From assembly GCA_025454475.1 (NCBI GenBank), contig JALOOJ010000006.1:1-45324 (forward strand): a DNA stretch of 45,324 nt, written 5' to 3'. Under the pieces are notes generated by a model. The model saw only the letters and a list, made by a program, of their open reading frames with translations, was not told the DNA's origin and did no database searches. The DNA comes from Anaerolineae bacterium (GTDB lineage Bacteria; Chloroflexota; Anaerolineae; B4-G1; SLSP01). This document shows positions 31,919-40,782 of the stretch, piece by piece; the first letter of the stretch is position 1; each line of letters begins with the position of its first letter. A program made the position numbers and the translations under genes.

Positions 31919-32566
31919 ATGTCTGAGGAGATCGAGTTCGTTCAGAACTACAATGATCTGAGTACCGACCGCGGGTTTCAGTTCGAGTTCGTGTGCAACC
32001 GGTGTGGCTCGGGGTTTCGTACCCCGTTCAAGCCGTGGGCGGTGGGTACCGCTTCGTCGGTGCTCGATACGGCTAGCAGCCTATTTGGCGGCATCTTTGG
32101 CGCGGCTGCGAACGTGGGTGAGCGGGTGCGATCGGCAGGCTGGCAGCGCGCACACGACGAGGCGTTTTCCGCCGCGATGGAATCGCTGAGGCCGCAGTTC
32201 ATCCAGTGCCCACGGTGCTCGGCCTGGGTCTGCCGGAAGAGCTGCTGGAACGAGCGGCGGGGGCTTTGCAAGGAGTGCGCCCCGGATATGGGCGTCGAGA
32301 TGTCCGCTGCACAGGCCAGCCGCAGCGTGGAGGAGGTATGGGCGCACGCGGCGATGGCAGAAGAGGACAAGAAGCTGGGCAAAGAGAACTGGCGGCAGAC
32401 GATTCGCGCCACATGCCCCAAGTGCGAGGCACCGCTCGATGCCAACGCCAAGTTCTGCCCAGAGTGCGGGGCTAAGCTCAAGGTGGAGACACGCTGCCCG
32501 CACTGTGAGGCTAAGATTCAGCCGACGGCGAAGTTCTGCCCCGAGTGTGGCGAGAAGATCGGGTAG
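31919..32566 (+). CDS. Multi-zinc-ribbon protein
   Basis: A 215-residue soluble protein. An N-terminal CNRCG (Cys26, Cys29) is followed by a Gly/Ala-rich helix, a central CPRC...CRKSCW...CKEC cluster (about 97-122), and two tandem C-terminal double-Cys ribbons: CPKCEAPLDANAKFCPECG and CPHCEAKIQPTAKFCPECG. Such double ribbons usually mediate protein or nucleic acid binding. The function is unknown; similar proteins in Chloroflexota are annotated only as zinc-ribbon proteins. An AGGAGG stands about 20 bases upstream, too far to be ideal, so the start is moderately sure. A strong terminator follows. Confidence 0.8.
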   Translation: MSEEIEFVQNYNDLSTDRGFQFEFVCNRCGSGFRTPFKPWAVGTASSVLDTASSLFGGIFGAAANVGERVRSAGWQRAHDEAFSAAMESLRPQFIQCPRCSAWVCRKSCWNERRGLCKECAPDMGVEMSAAQASRSVEEVWAHAAMAEEDKKLGKENWRQTIRATCPKCEAPLDANAKFCPECGAKLKVETRCPHCEAKIQPTAKFCPECGEKIG

Positions 32567-32602
32567 CGGTACACTCAACGGAACAGGGCTTGCTAGTTTG
32601 TG

Positions 32603-32635
32603 AAGGCCCCGGGGTGACATTCCCGGGGGCTTTTT
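32603..32635 (+). terminator. Rho-independent terminator after the zinc-ribbon gene
   Basis: AAGGCCCCGGG (32603-32613) pairs with CCCGGGGGCTT (32622-32632) with one mismatch, followed by TTTTT (32631-32635). Confidence 0.88.
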
Positions 32636-32779
32636 CATGGGACGTGTTGCTGGCGAAGACAGGGCTATGTACGCTGAGGGAGCATATGTGCGTGGGGTCA
32701 TCATATGGGCGCTGGGAGGTGATGGCCCAACAGACTATGCCCCCCAAGTGTTACGCGTTAGCCGGCGCTTCGGTGTCCG

Positions 32780-32788
32780 TGCTATAAT
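32780..32788 (+). promoter_or_regulatory. Extended -10 promoter for the APC/USP transporter
   Basis: TGCTATAAT has a perfect -10 (32783-32788) with the TGn extension; the best -35 (TTAGCC, 32758-32763) is weak and 19 bp away. Nothing else is visible in 32640-32780. Confidence 0.65.
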
Positions 32789-32833
32789 GGATAGCTTCCG
32801 GAAGCCATTCTGGAACCTCAGGAGACAGGAAGT

Positions 32834-35077
32834 ATGACCAAACGGAAACTGAAGCGGCAACTCAATCTGGCCCAAGTCATCATGCTTGGGACAGCCGGCA
32901 CACTCGCTGCAGAGATCTTTGTCCTCACCGGTCACGCGGCAGGGATGGCCGGACCGGGCGCCGTCGTGGCCCTGCTGATTGGGGGCATCCTGAGCTACAG
33001 CGTGGCCCTCAACTACTGTGAGCTGGCCACGACCTACCCGGTCGCCGGCGGCGCCATGAGCTATGTACGCGAGGCCTACGGCAACGGAATCCTCTCGTAC
33101 TTGGTAGGCTCGATGGACTGCATGTCCAGCACCTTCTATGCTGCCCTATCTGCGGTCGGTTTCGCCTATTCGCTGCAGGTGTTAGTGCCGATTCTGCCCA
33201 TTGTGCCTGTGGCCCTGATCGCCATTGGGGTATTCACGGTGCTCAATCTCCTGGGCGCCACCAAGGTGGGCAATGCACAGATCGTGTTGGGGGGCTTTCT
33301 CCTGGCGGTGTTCGCGTTGTTTGTGATCGCGGGCTTCTTAAGCCCCAACGGGTTTAGCTGGCAGACGTACACGCAGGGCAAGGGTATCCTGATCGGCGAT
33401 ACCTTTGCAGCGAGCATGTCGATGCTGTTGGGCACCATCGCCCTGGTGTACAACGCGTATGTCGGCTTCGAGGTGATCGCCGACGATGCCGAGGAGGTGT
33501 CGAATCCCAACCGCACCATCCCCGTGGGCATCCTGGTCAGCTTGACGTTGTGCACGTTGATCTATGTCACCGTGGCGCTCGTCGCCCTGGGTACGATTCC
33601 CTGGCAGCAGCTAGCCGGGTCTGAGACAACCCTCACGGATGTCGTGCGCCGTTTCCTGCCCGGCTTCGGTGTGCCGATGATGGCCGTGGCGGGCATGGTC
33701 GCCACGCTGACCTCGATCAACTCCGCGATGCTCAGCGCCACGCGGGAGGCTTTCACCCTTGGACGCGATGGGGTCTGGCCGCGCCCACTCACCAAGCTCA
33801 GCCGCTTGCGAACGCCGTATGTGGCGATCGTAGCGATCGGCGTGATCAGCAGCCTGATCGCGGTAATCGGCCTGGTCGACTTCCTCAGTTACATCTCCAG
33901 CGCGGGGTACCTATTTGTGCTCTTTTGGGGCAGTCTGTCTATGGTCCGCCTGCGCAAGCGTTACCCGGACATCGAGCGGCCGTTCAAGGCGCCTCTGTTT
34001 CCCCTCACCTCATACGCCGCAGGTGCGAGCTGTCTGCTGATCATCGCCTTTGCTGATGGGCAGGCCCTGATGTTTGGGGGGGGCGTTCTGGGCCTCTTTG
34101 CCTTTGCCTACTATGCCGCTCCGCGCGTCTCCAGGTGGGTCCAGAGTCGGTATAGGCCCGCCGGCTCCGACGGGAATCTGATCCTGGTTGCCGCTTCCAA
34201 TCCCAACACCGTCAAGAGTTTGGTGCATCTGGCCTCGATCATCGCCCAAGCAAGCGAGGATGCCTATATCTGTGTCACGTCAGTGGCGACCTCGAATAGA
34301 CCGGGCGTTATCGGCCGCAGGTCGCGCCCGGATGTTCAACACCGTCCGGGTGGAGATACGCCGTGGAGCCAAGTCGCGGCGGATGCGACCAGCAGGAACG
34401 TCGCGCTGTATACCAAGGTGCGGACCGCACTGTCCGTCTCCGAGGGGATCCTGGATGAAATCGCCAGCCATCGGAATGTTAAGCTGACCGTGATCGGGTG
34501 GCCCGGTATGCTGAACGGCCGAAACCTCGCTGACAACCCTGCGAAAGTGGCGCTGCAGAGGGCACACACGAACATAGCGGTGCTCCTTGACCGCGGTCTT
34601 GGCGAACCTCGGCGTATCCTGGTCCCGGTGGGCGGCGGGATCCATTCGCGACTGGCATTGCGTATGGCCAACGAGATTGCTATCAGTGACAACGCGCAGG
34701 TGACCGCGCTGCGACTTCTCACCAGTCCAGGTGCGGCGGACGAGGGCGAGGAGCTCGAAGACCAGACGGCACTCCTTGGTGAGATCATCGAGGAAGCCCT
34801 CGGGGGAGTGCCTACCGGTTACAGCTTGCAGGTCGTCCAGGCGCAGTCGGTGCAAGAGGGAATCCTCGGCGTGGCCGCTGGATCCGATTACGACCTGATC
34901 GTGTTGGGTTCCTCGGAGGAGTGGTCGCTGGACACTGGGCTCTTCGGCACGGTCGGCGACTGGATTGCTGAACGTGCGCCGTGTTCGGTCGTGTTCTGTC
35001 GGCGATATGAGCCTGTCGCGATGGCCTGGCTGCGCTATCGGGTGAAGATGATCGGCGACGCCTACGATCACGAGTAG
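32834..35077 (+). CDS. APC-family permease fused to two universal stress protein domains
   Basis: A 747-residue protein. Residues about 1-430 are an APC-superfamily amino acid/polyamine-type permease with 12 predicted helices (opening LNLAQVIMLGTAGTLAAEIFVLTGHAAGMAGPGA as two segments, then YPVAGGAMSYVREAYG in the first repeat). Residues about 450-585 and 590-735 are tandem USP-like domains; the second has ILVPVGGG and DLIVLGSSEEW with GLFGTVGDWIAERAPCSVV. The stress domains probably sense nucleotides and gate transport. AGGAGACAGGAAGT stands before ATG 32834. It is convergent with a second APC protein with a similar cytoplasmic tail. The substrate is unknown. Confidence 0.88.
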   Translation: MTKRKLKRQLNLAQVIMLGTAGTLAAEIFVLTGHAAGMAGPGAVVALLIGGILSYSVALNYCELATTYPVAGGAMSYVREAYGNGILSYLVGSMDCMSSTFYAALSAVGFAYSLQVLVPILPIVPVALIAIGVFTVLNLLGATKVGNAQIVLGGFLLAVFALFVIAGFLSPNGFSWQTYTQGKGILIGDTFAASMSMLLGTIALVYNAYVGFEVIADDAEEVSNPNRTIPVGILVSLTLCTLIYVTVALVALGTIPWQQLAGSETTLTDVVRRFLPGFGVPMMAVAGMVATLTSINSAMLSATREAFTLGRDGVWPRPLTKLSRLRTPYVAIVAIGVISSLIAVIGLVDFLSYISSAGYLFVLFWGSLSMVRLRKRYPDIERPFKAPLFPLTSYAAGASCLLIIAFADGQALMFGGGVLGLFAFAYYAAPRVSRWVQSRYRPAGSDGNLILVAASNPNTVKSLVHLASIIAQASEDAYICVTSVATSNRPGVIGRRSRPDVQHRPGGDTPWSQVAADATSRNVALYTKVRTALSVSEGILDEIASHRNVKLTVIGWPGMLNGRNLADNPAKVALQRAHTNIAVLLDRGLGEPRRILVPVGGGIHSRLALRMANEIAISDNAQVTALRLLTSPGAADEGEELEDQTALLGEIIEEALGGVPTGYSLQVVQAQSVQEGILGVAAGSDYDLIVLGSSEEWSLDTGLFGTVGDWIAERAPCSVVFCRRYEPVAMAWLRYRVKMIGDAYDHE

Positions 35078-35171
35078 CAGAATCGGCGACTGCCCCTGGC
35101 CACAAGTGGACTACGTGACCCCAACCGTACAAGCGTAGACCACGGCCTCCGTTCGAGGCGATGGTTGCCTC

Positions 35172-37010
35172 TCAGCGGTCGAGGTGGTATGGAACCTCGA
35201 TGATGGTGCGCTGGAAGCCGAGGGTGCGGCGCCTGTAGACCAAGGCCCTCCGGATCGCGAGGGAGGCATGGTTGTGCAGCACAGCCTGCCACCAGCGTGC
35301 CGGGACGACCTCAGGCAGGATGACGGTGGCCAGTTGGCTGTCATCACAGCAGCGATCGAGCTCATCCAGATAGGCAAAGAGCGGGCCCAAGAGCGAACGG
35401 TAGGGCGACGGGACCGCGACCAACGGCACTTCCGGGCAGATCAGCTGCCAGGCCTTGCGGACGCGGTCGGCGGAATCGGGCTCGATTTCGACGTAGACGG
35501 CGGTGACGTCGTCGGAAATCGAACGAGCGTAGGCAACGGCTTCGAGCGCACTGCGATGTGCACCTGAGACGGGGATGACAACACGCGGCCGCGCGTTCGT
35601 CGTCGATGGCATCGCACCGTCGGTGACAGCGAGCTGGGCTCTCACGGCGGCATAGTGTCTGCGGATGCCGCGAAAGGCTATGACCATCAGCGGGATCAAG
35701 AGAATGGTGATCCACGCTCCCTCTCTGAACTTGCTCATCCCGACCACGACTAGGGTCACGGCTGTTGCTGCCGCACCCATGCCGTTCAGAACTGCCTTCA
35801 GCCACCAGTTGGCACCTCGCTCATGCCACCAGTGGAGCACCATCCCGGTCTGTGAGAGTGTGAAGGCCATGAAGACGCCCACGGCGAAGAGCGGGATCAA
35901 CGCATGTGTGTCGCCACCGAAGGCGACGATCAGAAGTGCCGCGGCCAGGCTCAACGCCACAATGGCGTTGGCATAGACCAGCCGGTCGCCGAGTTGTCGG
36001 AACTGCTGAGGCACGAAGCCGTCCTCTGCCAGCACAGCAGCCAACCTGGGAAACCCCGCGAAGCTGGTGTTCGCGGCGACCGCGAGGATGAGCATGGTCG
36101 CGATCTGGATGAACCAATGAACCACACCAGAGCCCACGATCCGACGGGCCAGCGCGGATAGGATGGTCTCTTCGGGCCCCGAAACCACAGAGAATGCCTG
36201 CGTGAGAGCGATGCTACCGGCAAAGAGTAAGCCCATGAGCAAGGCCATAGCCAGAAGCGTCTGGGCGGCATTGCGTGACTTCGGAGGCACGAACGCCGGG
36301 ACACCATTGCTGATCGCCTCAACACCGGTCAATGCTGTGCAGCCGGCCGCGAAGGCCCTCAGGATGAGCGCCGTGGTCAGCGGCGCCACGGCCTGGGGCG
36401 GCGCGATGGGTGGCGTCTCTCCAGGCATGAAGAGGAGCCGGATCAGACCGTAACCCAACATGCCCAGGTAGCTTCCGATAAAGAGATACACTGGGACCGC
36501 CATCACGGTTCCGCTTTCCTTCGCGCCTCGCAGGTTGGCGATCGTGATGATGAACAAGAACAGCAGCGCCACTGTCACCCGGTAGGGCCACAGTACCGGG
36601 AACGCTGAGGCGATCGCAGCCACGGCTGCGGTCAGGCTGACGGCAGCGGTTAGTAGGTAGTCGATTAGCAGAGCGGCGGCAGCTAGAAGCCCCGGCAGCT
36701 CGCCGAGGTTAGCACGCGTGACGGCATAGGACCCACCCCCGGACGGGTAGGCATGCACTGTCTGAAGGTAGGAGATGGCCACCAGGACGAGGAGCGACGT
36801 GATCGCGAGGCCAACGGGAAGCGTGAGATTCAGCCCCGCACTGCCCGCCAGGACCAAGGCCAGGTAGATTTCTTGGTTGGCATAGGCGATGGAGGAAAGA
36901 GCGTCGGGGGAGAACGCCGCCAGTGCTCGCAGTTTACTGAGACTCTGACCTTCCAGTTCCCGGGTCGGCAGTGGCGGACCGATGACCCAGTGTCGGATGT
37001 GTATCAACAT
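35172..37010 (-). CDS. APC-family permease with C-terminal cytoplasmic stress-like domain
   Basis: A 612-residue protein. The N-terminus LSKLRALAAFSPDALSSIAYANQEIYLALVLAGSAG is split here as LSKLRALAAFSPDALSS and IAYANQEIYLALVLAG, the signature of the APC branch often called amino acid permease or KUP-like. Twelve or so helices follow to about residue 460. The final 150 residues have RPRVVIPVSGAHRSALEAV and the late RWWQAVLHNHASLAIRRAL, a USP-like cytoplasmic domain typical of this branch. ATG 37010 is chosen because GGAGGG lies ten bases before it; the frame runs further up, overlapping the zinc-ribbon gene. Substrate not known. Confidence 0.87.
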   Translation of the reverse strand: MLIHIRHWVIGPPLPTRELEGQSLSKLRALAAFSPDALSSIAYANQEIYLALVLAGSAGLNLTLPVGLAITSLLVLVAISYLQTVHAYPSGGGSYAVTRANLGELPGLLAAAALLIDYLLTAAVSLTAAVAAIASAFPVLWPYRVTVALLFLFIITIANLRGAKESGTVMAVPVYLFIGSYLGMLGYGLIRLLFMPGETPPIAPPQAVAPLTTALILRAFAAGCTALTGVEAISNGVPAFVPPKSRNAAQTLLAMALLMGLLFAGSIALTQAFSVVSGPEETILSALARRIVGSGVVHWFIQIATMLILAVAANTSFAGFPRLAAVLAEDGFVPQQFRQLGDRLVYANAIVALSLAAALLIVAFGGDTHALIPLFAVGVFMAFTLSQTGMVLHWWHERGANWWLKAVLNGMGAAATAVTLVVVGMSKFREGAWITILLIPLMVIAFRGIRRHYAAVRAQLAVTDGAMPSTTNARPRVVIPVSGAHRSALEAVAYARSISDDVTAVYVEIEPDSADRVRKAWQLICPEVPLVAVPSPYRSLLGPLFAYLDELDRCCDDSQLATVILPEVVPARWWQAVLHNHASLAIRRALVYRRRTLGFQRTIIEVPYHLDR

Positions 37011-37029
37011 CGTGTGGGAGCCCTCCGGG

Positions 37030-37443
37030 CTATTGGGGTGGCGGTTGTGATCGCTCGATCGGCTGTCCGCAATAGGGGCAGTTGCGCCATTGCTTGACCA
37101 GCGGGTGGTTGCAGTGCGGGCAGTGAAACACGTGCTCAAGGTCCGTGAACTTCGGTGGGCGGCTGACGCGGGCCGCTAACATGATGAGTAGGGCGAGGTG
37201 GCTCGCGGGCAGGGCGAAGATGACGAGGCTGATAAGCACGCTGCCTAGGACGTCGGTCAGGGTGATGGGCTGATCCGCTTCACACCACGGGCACAAAGCC
37301 CGCAGTCCCACGCCCGCGCCATCGGGCTCGAACCCGCGGGCAAGCGGCCCGCGATTCAACGCGAGCAACAGCAGTGTCACGATCGTGGCTCCCGTCAGGA
37401 TGGCGCCATAGGCCAGACGCTTATTGCGCTTGTGGTGCTTCAA
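37030..37443 (-). CDS. Small membrane protein with C-terminal zinc ribbon
   Basis: A predicted 137-residue protein with two hydrophobic spans (RLAYGAILTGATIVTLLLLAL and VLGSVLISLVIFALPASHL) separated by an extracytoplasmic loop with CPWC, then a C-terminal ribbon FHCPHCNHPLVKQWRNCPYCGQPI. The likely start is TTG 37443 with GGAAGGA upstream, four bases after the CNNM stop codon, which indicates coupling. Longer starts (for example ATG 37485) overlap the CNNM gene. The function is unknown. The protein lies between two membrane protein genes of the same operon. Confidence 0.65.
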   Translation of the reverse strand: MKHHKRNKRLAYGAILTGATIVTLLLLALNRGPLARGFEPDGAGVGLRALCPWCEADQPITLTDVLGSVLISLVIFALPASHLALLIMLAARVSRPPKFTDLEHVFHCPHCNHPLVKQWRNCPYCGQPIERSQPPPQ

Positions 37444-37447
37444 CGGC

Positions 37448-38803
37448 CTATCCTTCCGGGTCCCGTGAGCCACCGGGCGCACCATCGTGGGGAGGCTGTT
37501 CGTCGGGCAGGACGCGAGAGACGAGCACCTTGTCAATGCGCCGACCGTCCATGTCCATCACCTCGAAACGGATATCCCGCCAGATGAAGTGCTCACCCTC
37601 GATAGGAATGCCCTCAAGTTCGGTCATCACGAAGCCGCTGACCGTCTGGTAACCCCGGTAGGCAGTATCCATCTCTCCTTCCAGGTCCAGCAACTCCCAG
37701 AGGCGATCGACGCGCAGCATGCCATCGACGAGCCACGACCCGTCATCACGCGCAGCGATCCCCGGCTCCTCGGGCTCACCCTCGGCGGGGATCGCGCCCA
37801 CGATAGCCTCCAGGATGTCCATGTCCGTAACCATCCCCTGGACGCTGCCGTACTCGTCAGTGACCAGCGCGATGTGGTTGCCCTCCATCTTGAAGAGCTC
37901 GAGCACGCGCAGTGTGGACATGCTCTCCGGGACGAAGAGGACGGGGCGAAGCGTGGCCCGCACGTCGAACGGTTCGCCCTTGAGCTGGCGCACCACCAGG
38001 TCTTTGGCATAGAGGATGCCCAGGACGTTGTCGGCATCCCCCTCGATCACCGGGATTCGGGAGTGCTGGGCATCCAGCAACACCTCGCGCAGCTCATCCT
38101 CGGCATCCTCGAGGTCGAGCCAGCGGATCTGGGTGCGTGGCGTCATGAAGGCATCGACGCGTCGTTCGTCGAGACGCAGGACGCTCTCCAGCATGTCCTG
38201 TTCGGACTCCTCGAAGATACCGAGTTCCGTACCCTGATCGATGAGTACCTCGATCTCCTCGGAGGTGACATCAGGAACGTCCGATGGCTTGACGCCGAGT
38301 AACTTGAGTACGGCGTCGGTCGATACGCTCAGGAACCAAACGAAGGGCCGGGCAATCGCGTCGAGCGCCTTCATCGGGCCGGCAACCCATCCGGCTATAC
38401 GCTCGGCGTTGTTGAGGGCCAAGCGCTTGGGCACAAGCTCGCCGATCACAAGTGAAAGGTAGGTGACCCCAAGGACGACAACCGCGATGGCTAAAGCATC
38501 GGCATACGGCTCTAGAGCAGGAATCTTCGTGAGTTGGGAGGCCAGCGTCCGTGCAAGCGTCGCCTGACCGAAGGCACCGGCGAAGATGCCGATGAGGGTG
38601 ATGCCGATCTGGATGGTCGCGAGGAAGCGCGTGGGACTGGTCGCCAGGGCCAACGCCGCGGCGGCGCGGCGGTCTCCGCTCTCTGCGGCCTGCCTCAGCC
38701 GGGCTTTTCGGGCTGAGATGACGGCGGTCTCTGACATCGCAAGAGCGCCATTGAGCAACGCTAAGACAAGGATGATGACGAGTTGCCCTCCAGGATCCTC
38801 CAT
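37448..38803 (-). CDS. CNNM/CorC (HlyC/CorC)-family hemolysin-like protein
   Basis: A 451-residue CNNM-type transporter-like protein. The N-terminal DUF21 domain (about 1-195) has four hydrophobic spans (IILVLALLNGALAMSETAV, FLATIQIGITLIGIFAG and others). A CBS pair follows (about 215-335: VDAFMTPRTQIRWLDLED and LRVLELFKMEGNHIALVTDEYGS, split in two), and the C-terminal CorC_HlyC domain ends near residue 430. CNNM proteins are linked to magnesium or cobalt export. The GTG/ATG context agrees with ATG 38803. It heads the CNNM, zinc-ribbon and APC operon. Confidence 0.93.
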   Translation of the reverse strand: MEDPGGQLVIILVLALLNGALAMSETAVISARKARLRQAAESGDRRAAAALALATSPTRFLATIQIGITLIGIFAGAFGQATLARTLASQLTKIPALEPYADALAIAVVVLGVTYLSLVIGELVPKRLALNNAERIAGWVAGPMKALDAIARPFVWFLSVSTDAVLKLLGVKPSDVPDVTSEEIEVLIDQGTELGIFEESEQDMLESVLRLDERRVDAFMTPRTQIRWLDLEDAEDELREVLLDAQHSRIPVIEGDADNVLGILYAKDLVVRQLKGEPFDVRATLRPVLFVPESMSTLRVLELFKMEGNHIALVTDEYGSVQGMVTDMDILEAIVGAIPAEGEPEEPGIAARDDGSWLVDGMLRVDRLWELLDLEGEMDTAYRGYQTVSGFVMTELEGIPIEGEHFIWRDIRFEVMDMDGRRIDKVLVSRVLPDEQPPHDGAPGGSRDPEG

Positions 38804-38878
38804 GGACCTTTCTCACTCTCGGAATGCGTGCATGTTACGCGATGTCTTTGCTTAGTGTACTACAGTTATCGGTTTCCG

Positions 38879-39826
38879 CTAATGCGCGCGGTTCCGACCG
38901 CGCAAGGCGAGGATGCGTTCGACCACGGCCAGGTTCTCCGCGTAGAAGGGATCACGCGTGTCGGTGCGGCGCACGCACCACGCTAACCCGCCGACGGCGT
39001 TGTGCAACTGGTAGAGCGTCAGCGTGCGGCGGATCTCGGGGTGAGGGCGGACGCTGTCGTACCCCGACAAGAAGGCTTCCTGGGTGCCCGGCACCGCGTC
39101 CCAGACCTCGAGGCTGATCTTCACGAAGTCGTAGTCGGCAGACCCGCCGCGGGCGGATTCGAAGTCGATAAGGCCGGTGACGTGGGCATCGCTCACCAGG
39201 ATATTGCCCGGACGGAAATCGGCGTGGACCCAGCATGGCCCATCGGGTTCAGGGAGATCGGCGCAGAGCGACTCATAGGCTGCGACGGCTCTCCGCAGCA
39301 GGCTCTCGGCTACGACGCCTTCGCAGAAGCGCAGCCAATCCTCGAATCGCCGATGCACCACCTCCCACCAGTTCTGGGCAGCGGGGTCTGCGGGCTCGAA
39401 GGCCTCACCATACCATGGCAGCCGGTGTGTGTGCAATAACCCCAGGAGGACACCCAACTTGCGGGCCAGGTCAGGTGTCACAGGGTCCTCGATTACCGCA
39501 CCCGGCATGTGAGAGAGGAGCATGGCGCCGCCGTTCTGATGATCGTCATCCTCCGGCACCCAGGCGTCCACGACCAGAGGAACGGGCAGGCTGGGCTGGA
39601 GCGCTCGGAGCGCCGTCAGTTCGCGCAACAGCTTCTGGCGTGAATAGGGGATCTTCAGGATCAGGCGTCCCCCGTCGGGCAGCACGATGCGCCGCACCGT
39701 CGAGCTATAGGACTCGGGCACCGACTCCAGTCGCACGTCTCTTAGGCCGAAGTGACGGAGCATCCGCGTCACGAGGTCCGGGTCCGGCGAAGGTGCGCTT
39801 ACGGGAGATACAGCCACGTCTGACAC
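38879..39826 (-). CDS. APH-family phosphotransferase
   Basis: A kinase-like protein of 315 residues from the aminoglycoside phosphotransferase/choline kinase superfamily. The Brenner catalytic loop is CWVHADFRPGNILV (His-x-Asp-x4-Asn pattern) and the metal Asp is in GLIDFESARGG. The N-lobe shows RLILKIPYSRQKLLRE with the ATP-binding Lys. The substrate is unknown; many such genes in environmental bacteria phosphorylate metabolites and do not confer resistance. The start is GTG 39826 or GTG 39817; AGGAGGT upstream spaces better to the second. It is divergent from the DUF4405 gene. Confidence 0.88.
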   Translation of the reverse strand: MSDVAVSPVSAPSPDPDLVTRMLRHFGLRDVRLESVPESYSSTVRRIVLPDGGRLILKIPYSRQKLLRELTALRALQPSLPVPLVVDAWVPEDDDHQNGGAMLLSHMPGAVIEDPVTPDLARKLGVLLGLLHTHRLPWYGEAFEPADPAAQNWWEVVHRRFEDWLRFCEGVVAESLLRRAVAAYESLCADLPEPDGPCWVHADFRPGNILVSDAHVTGLIDFESARGGSADYDFVKISLEVWDAVPGTQEAFLSGYDSVRPHPEIRRTLTLYQLHNAVGGLAWCVRRTDTRDPFYAENLAVVERILALRGRNRAH

Positions 39827-40002
39827 CTCCTCTCGGTCTCCTCCCAGAGTCGGCGGGCATCGCCCGTCCCGGCGTTTGTTATACGGATTTCCCGCAGGAA
39901 GTCACGCGCGGCGCGGGAGTTCTACATACGATCTTCATACTCCCTTAACAGAGGTGCGGTATGCTTTCGAGCGATCCTATTATGTCGTGGGGGTGTTTTG
40001 CG

Positions 40003-40782
40003 ATGGCGAAGCCGAGAGTGAACTACTGGGTGGATGTCCTGATTGGGGTTGCGTTTCTGTTGAGTGCAGTAAGCGGGCTTGTGTTCCTGCTCCCGGTCGG
40101 CTCGGGCAGCACAAGCATTCTGGGATTGGCGTACGAGATGTGGGATGCCCTTCATCTGTGGGGAAGTCTGGCGATGATCGCCGGTGTGCTGACGCACCTG
40201 GTTCTGCACAGCAAGTGGATTGTGGCTATGACGCAGAAGACGTTCGGCCTGGACAAGCGGCTAGCGGTGCACGACCGTGTGGCGAGGCCAGCGCCTACGC
40301 CCGGAAGCGTCGTCAACCGTCGCCGGTTCCTGACGCTCGGGGCTGCCACGTTGGTGGTGGGAGCGATCCTCGCGGGTGGCAGCGCCGCCCTGGGCGCGGT
40401 CGCCAGGGCGCTGGTGTCAGTGGTTGACGATGAGGGCGATGAGGTCCGTGCACGCAAGGCGGCGTCGGCCAAGGAGAGAGTCGAGACGCACGATAATACC
40501 GTTGGTGGCGAATCGGAGAAGCTGAGCGCCACGGGCGAGCCCACAGCACCCGCACCGTCAGATGATCTGGTATCGCCAGACGATGTCACGCCTGAGCCTG
40601 AACCAGCCACTGAAGCCGAGGTCGCGGTCGACCCGACTGCGACGCCGGCGCCCGCGGTGAGGATGTGCCTCTCGTGTCCTCGCGGACTGGTGAACGATCC
40701 TTATCCCGGGCGGTGTCGGCTGTATGTTGACCGCGACAACGACCGGATTTGTGATCGCTCAGTCCCCGAACCGTGCGGATAG
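40003..40782 (+). CDS. DUF4405 membrane protein with twin-arginine segment and Cys-rich tail
   Basis: A protein of about 259 residues. The first 85 residues are a DUF4405 domain: KPRVNYWVDVLIGVAFLLSAVSG, WDALHLWGSLAMIAGVLTHLVLHSKWIV (split by line) with His residues suited to heme b binding. A second hydrophobic stretch follows NRRRFLTLGAATLVVG, resembling a Tat signal-anchor. The long acidic tail (TEAEVAVDPTAT) leads to a C-terminal motif CLSCPRGLVNDPYPGRC and DRDNDRICD, with four to five Cys and an EF-hand-like DxDxDxxxD. I prefer ATG 40003; ATG 39961 is also possible with AGAGGTG in front. Electron transfer is likely, role unknown. Confidence 0.72.
   Translation: MAKPRVNYWVDVLIGVAFLLSAVSGLVFLLPVGSGSTSILGLAYEMWDALHLWGSLAMIAGVLTHLVLHSKWIVAMTQKTFGLDKRLAVHDRVARPAPTPGSVVNRRRFLTLGAATLVVGAILAGGSAALGAVARALVSVVDDEGDEVRARKAASAKERVETHDNTVGGESEKLSATGEPTAPAPSDDLVSPDDVTPEPEPATEAEVAVDPTATPAPAVRMCLSCPRGLVNDPYPGRCRLYVDRDNDRICDRSVPEPCG

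Noticed and set aside
38879-39826. Calling the phosphotransferase an antibiotic resistance gene
   Set aside because: The APH/choline kinase fold is shared by many metabolite kinases, and nothing nearby points to resistance or a mobile element.
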